From assembly GCA_036785325.1 (NCBI GenBank), contig JAXIVH010000007.1, positions 1,019,887 to 1,083,886 of the forward strand: DNA of 64,000 nt. Direction: 5' to 3'. The position numbers and the translations under genes were made by a program. The notes under the pieces are model-generated. The model was given only the letters and a program-made list of their open reading frames with translations, was not told where the DNA came from and did no database searches. Source of the DNA: Urophycis tenuis. Taxonomy: Eukaryota; Chordata; Actinopteri; Gadiformes; Phycidae. This document shows, in pieces, positions 62,466 through 64,000 of the stretch; position 1 is the stretch's first letter; every line of letters starts with the position of its first letter.

Positions 62466-64000
62466 GAGACAGTCAGTGTGAGTGCAGTGGACCTGGGGAG
62501 CAAGCCGTACCAGCCTGACGCAAAGTTTGTTGAAGTGCAGCAACTTCAGAATAAGACACTGAGGTTTCAGAATCACTGGTACAGTCATTATCCCTGGATT
62601 CATTACAGTACTACATGTAAAAAGATTCTGTTACGAATGTGTTAAGACATACACAGTAAAAAAAAGAGCACACTAGAGAGGAGAAACGACCCTGCCTTCT
62701 GCTCAAGTGGCTTTAATAACTGGAAGAATGCACTAGCAAGCTTTAGTCGCCACCAAGCCAGCAAAGCACACCAGCATGCTGTGACCATCAATGCACAAGA
62801 GCAGACATCAGTGCACACACAGTTATCAAGTGCATGTGCTAAATCCCAGGCAGAAGCAGAGAAAATAGCTGGTGCTGTTAGGTATCTTGGTAGGCAGGTA
62901 TTAGCACTCCGTGGACATCAGTCAAATGAGGGAAAATTGTTCCACCTAGTGAAGTTGCTCGCAAATGATGACCCGGTTCTTTCCTCCTGGCTCTCCCGTT
63001 GCCATGATTATGTCAGTCCCCAGTGCAAAAATTAATACTTAACCCTGTTCGACAACACAATGGTCAGAGGTATCGCAGAAACAATCAGGTCCTTACCAGT
63101 GGTTCAGTTTTCACTTATAATGGATGGCACACAAGATGTACAGGGAAAGGAGCAAATGTCCATCTGTTTCAGGTATGTGGACCATGACCTGGTGCCACAG
63201 GAGGTCTTTGTGGGATTGTATGAGACGCCAGGGACAACTGGTGAGTAGATAGCCAAACTAGCTGTTGATGTACTCTTGAGACTGAATATTCCAAAGTCAG
63301 GTTTACGTGGTCAGACGTATGATGGTGCTGCAAATATGTCTGGGAAGTGGTCTGGGGCACAGGCAGTGTTGAAGAGGGAACAGCCATTGGCTCTCTACGG
63401 TATGTGCACTGTGCTGCACACTGTGTAAATCTCATAACACAGTCAGCTTGCAATGCTTCTCCCCTAGTGCGTGACTCATTGCAGTGGGTCCATGTACTTG
63501 GAATACTAAGTAACCAATCAGGAAAGTTCAAGGGGATATTGGCTGGACAGGCAGTAGCAGAAAGGCCTACTAAAACAGTGAAACCCCTGTGTCCAACTAG
63601 ATGGACAGTGCGTGGACAAGCTGTCGGTATGAGGCCGTGCTGACAAGCTTGGAGGAAATGGCCACTGCTGGTTCTGACTCTGGCACAAGGGCCACTGGTC
63701 TTCTAGATCGCTTCCAGAAGGGCAAAACTGTTCTTCGACTGTTGGTAGCATCAGAGGTGTTGGGAGAGCTTGAGTGCTTAAACAAGTCATTGCAAAAGCA
63801 GTCACAGACAATCGGAGGCATGCAGGCTACTGTTGAGTATGTTAGCTCAGCTCTTCAAAGAAAGAGGGATGAGGAAAAGTTTAAAGAAGTCTTTGAGAAG
63901 GCAGTATCAATGAGAGTCCCTTGGTATTGAGCCGATTGTTATCCCTCACAAAGAAACCCCCCCAAAAGGTTCACTATGGGGCTAGTCAGCATAAACCCAA
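62466..64000 (+). pseudogene. ZMYM1-like TTF-finger hAT transposase, N-terminal part
   Basis: ETVSVSAVDLGSKPYQPDAK, then RFQNHWYSHYPWIHYS (TTF-type zinc-finger region), NWKNALASFSRHQASKAHQH (62715-62775), CAKSQAEAEKIAGAVRYLGR, LALRGHQSNEGKLFHLVKLL, VRGIAETIRSLPVVQFSLIM plus DGTQDVQGKEQMSICFRYVD (first catalytic-core block), GQTYDGAANMSG, VHCAAHCVNL (CxxH), CPTRWTVRGQAV and DRFQKGKTVLRLLVASEVLG. Stops at 62641, 63032 and 63246 and frame changes at about 63400 and 63640 show decay. Continues past the window edge. The same family as the fragment at 1-440, in the opposite orientation. Confidence 0.75.

Overview
The window is transposable-element DNA from a vertebrate genome, almost certainly a teleost fish. 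The element mix points there: Rex1/Babar-, Rex3- and L2-like LINEs, Tx1/L1 LINEs, DIRS and Ngaro tyrosine-recombinase retrotransposons, a Gmr1-like Ty3/Gypsy element, PIF/Harbinger, hAT, a TTAA-type element, and GA, CA and CCATC microsatellites. I see no clear single-copy host gene, rRNA, tRNA or CRISPR. Nearly every reading frame belongs to a mobile element, and elements are nested up to three deep.

Layout. 1-5.1 kb: tail of a ZMYM1-like hAT gene (-), a Rex1-like LINE (-) and a GTF2IRD2-like hAT relic (-). 5.1-11.4 kb: an L2-like LINE (+) split by a Rex1-like 3' end and by a Gypsy fragment (5-bp duplication CAAAC), which itself holds a LINE RNase H piece. 11.4-24.5 kb: an L1 ORF1 relic split by Element A. 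24.6-26.0 kb: an internally deleted Harbinger. 26.2-39.7 kb: a CR1-group LINE (+) split by Element B, an 11.3-kb segment with 25-bp inverted ends holding a SAMD3-like gene and a broken transposase-like gene. 39.7-46 kb: a Rex1-like 3' end and a DIRS element (-). 46-61 kb: a Gmr1-like Gypsy element (+) containing an Ngaro element (-), which contains a Rex3 copy and a TTAA element with a P2X7-ballast-like gene. 61-64 kb: minisatellite and the first part of a ZMYM1-like hAT gene (+).

The main find is Element A (11672-24427; 12,756 bp). It has 750-bp terminal inverted repeats and a 6-bp duplication TTATTC, and it sits in an L1 ORF1 whose frame rejoins when the element and one TTATTC are removed. 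It carries two convergent multi-exon genes. One is a HTH plus DD34E integrase-like transposase (+), consistent apart from one TAG. The other is a 15-exon, 717-aa E3 ubiquitin ligase with two UBZ-like zinc fingers and a HECT domain (-), open throughout in my exon model although a 4-kb LINE sits in its last intron. Because each inverted repeat contains the same promoter-like region and the same 27-nt first coding exon (MSGEQQQPH) ending in a splice donor, both genes appear to start from duplicate copies of one promoter and leader. A mobile element that pairs its transposase with a ubiquitin ligase, driven from twin TIR promoters, is the best candidate here for an undescribed system.
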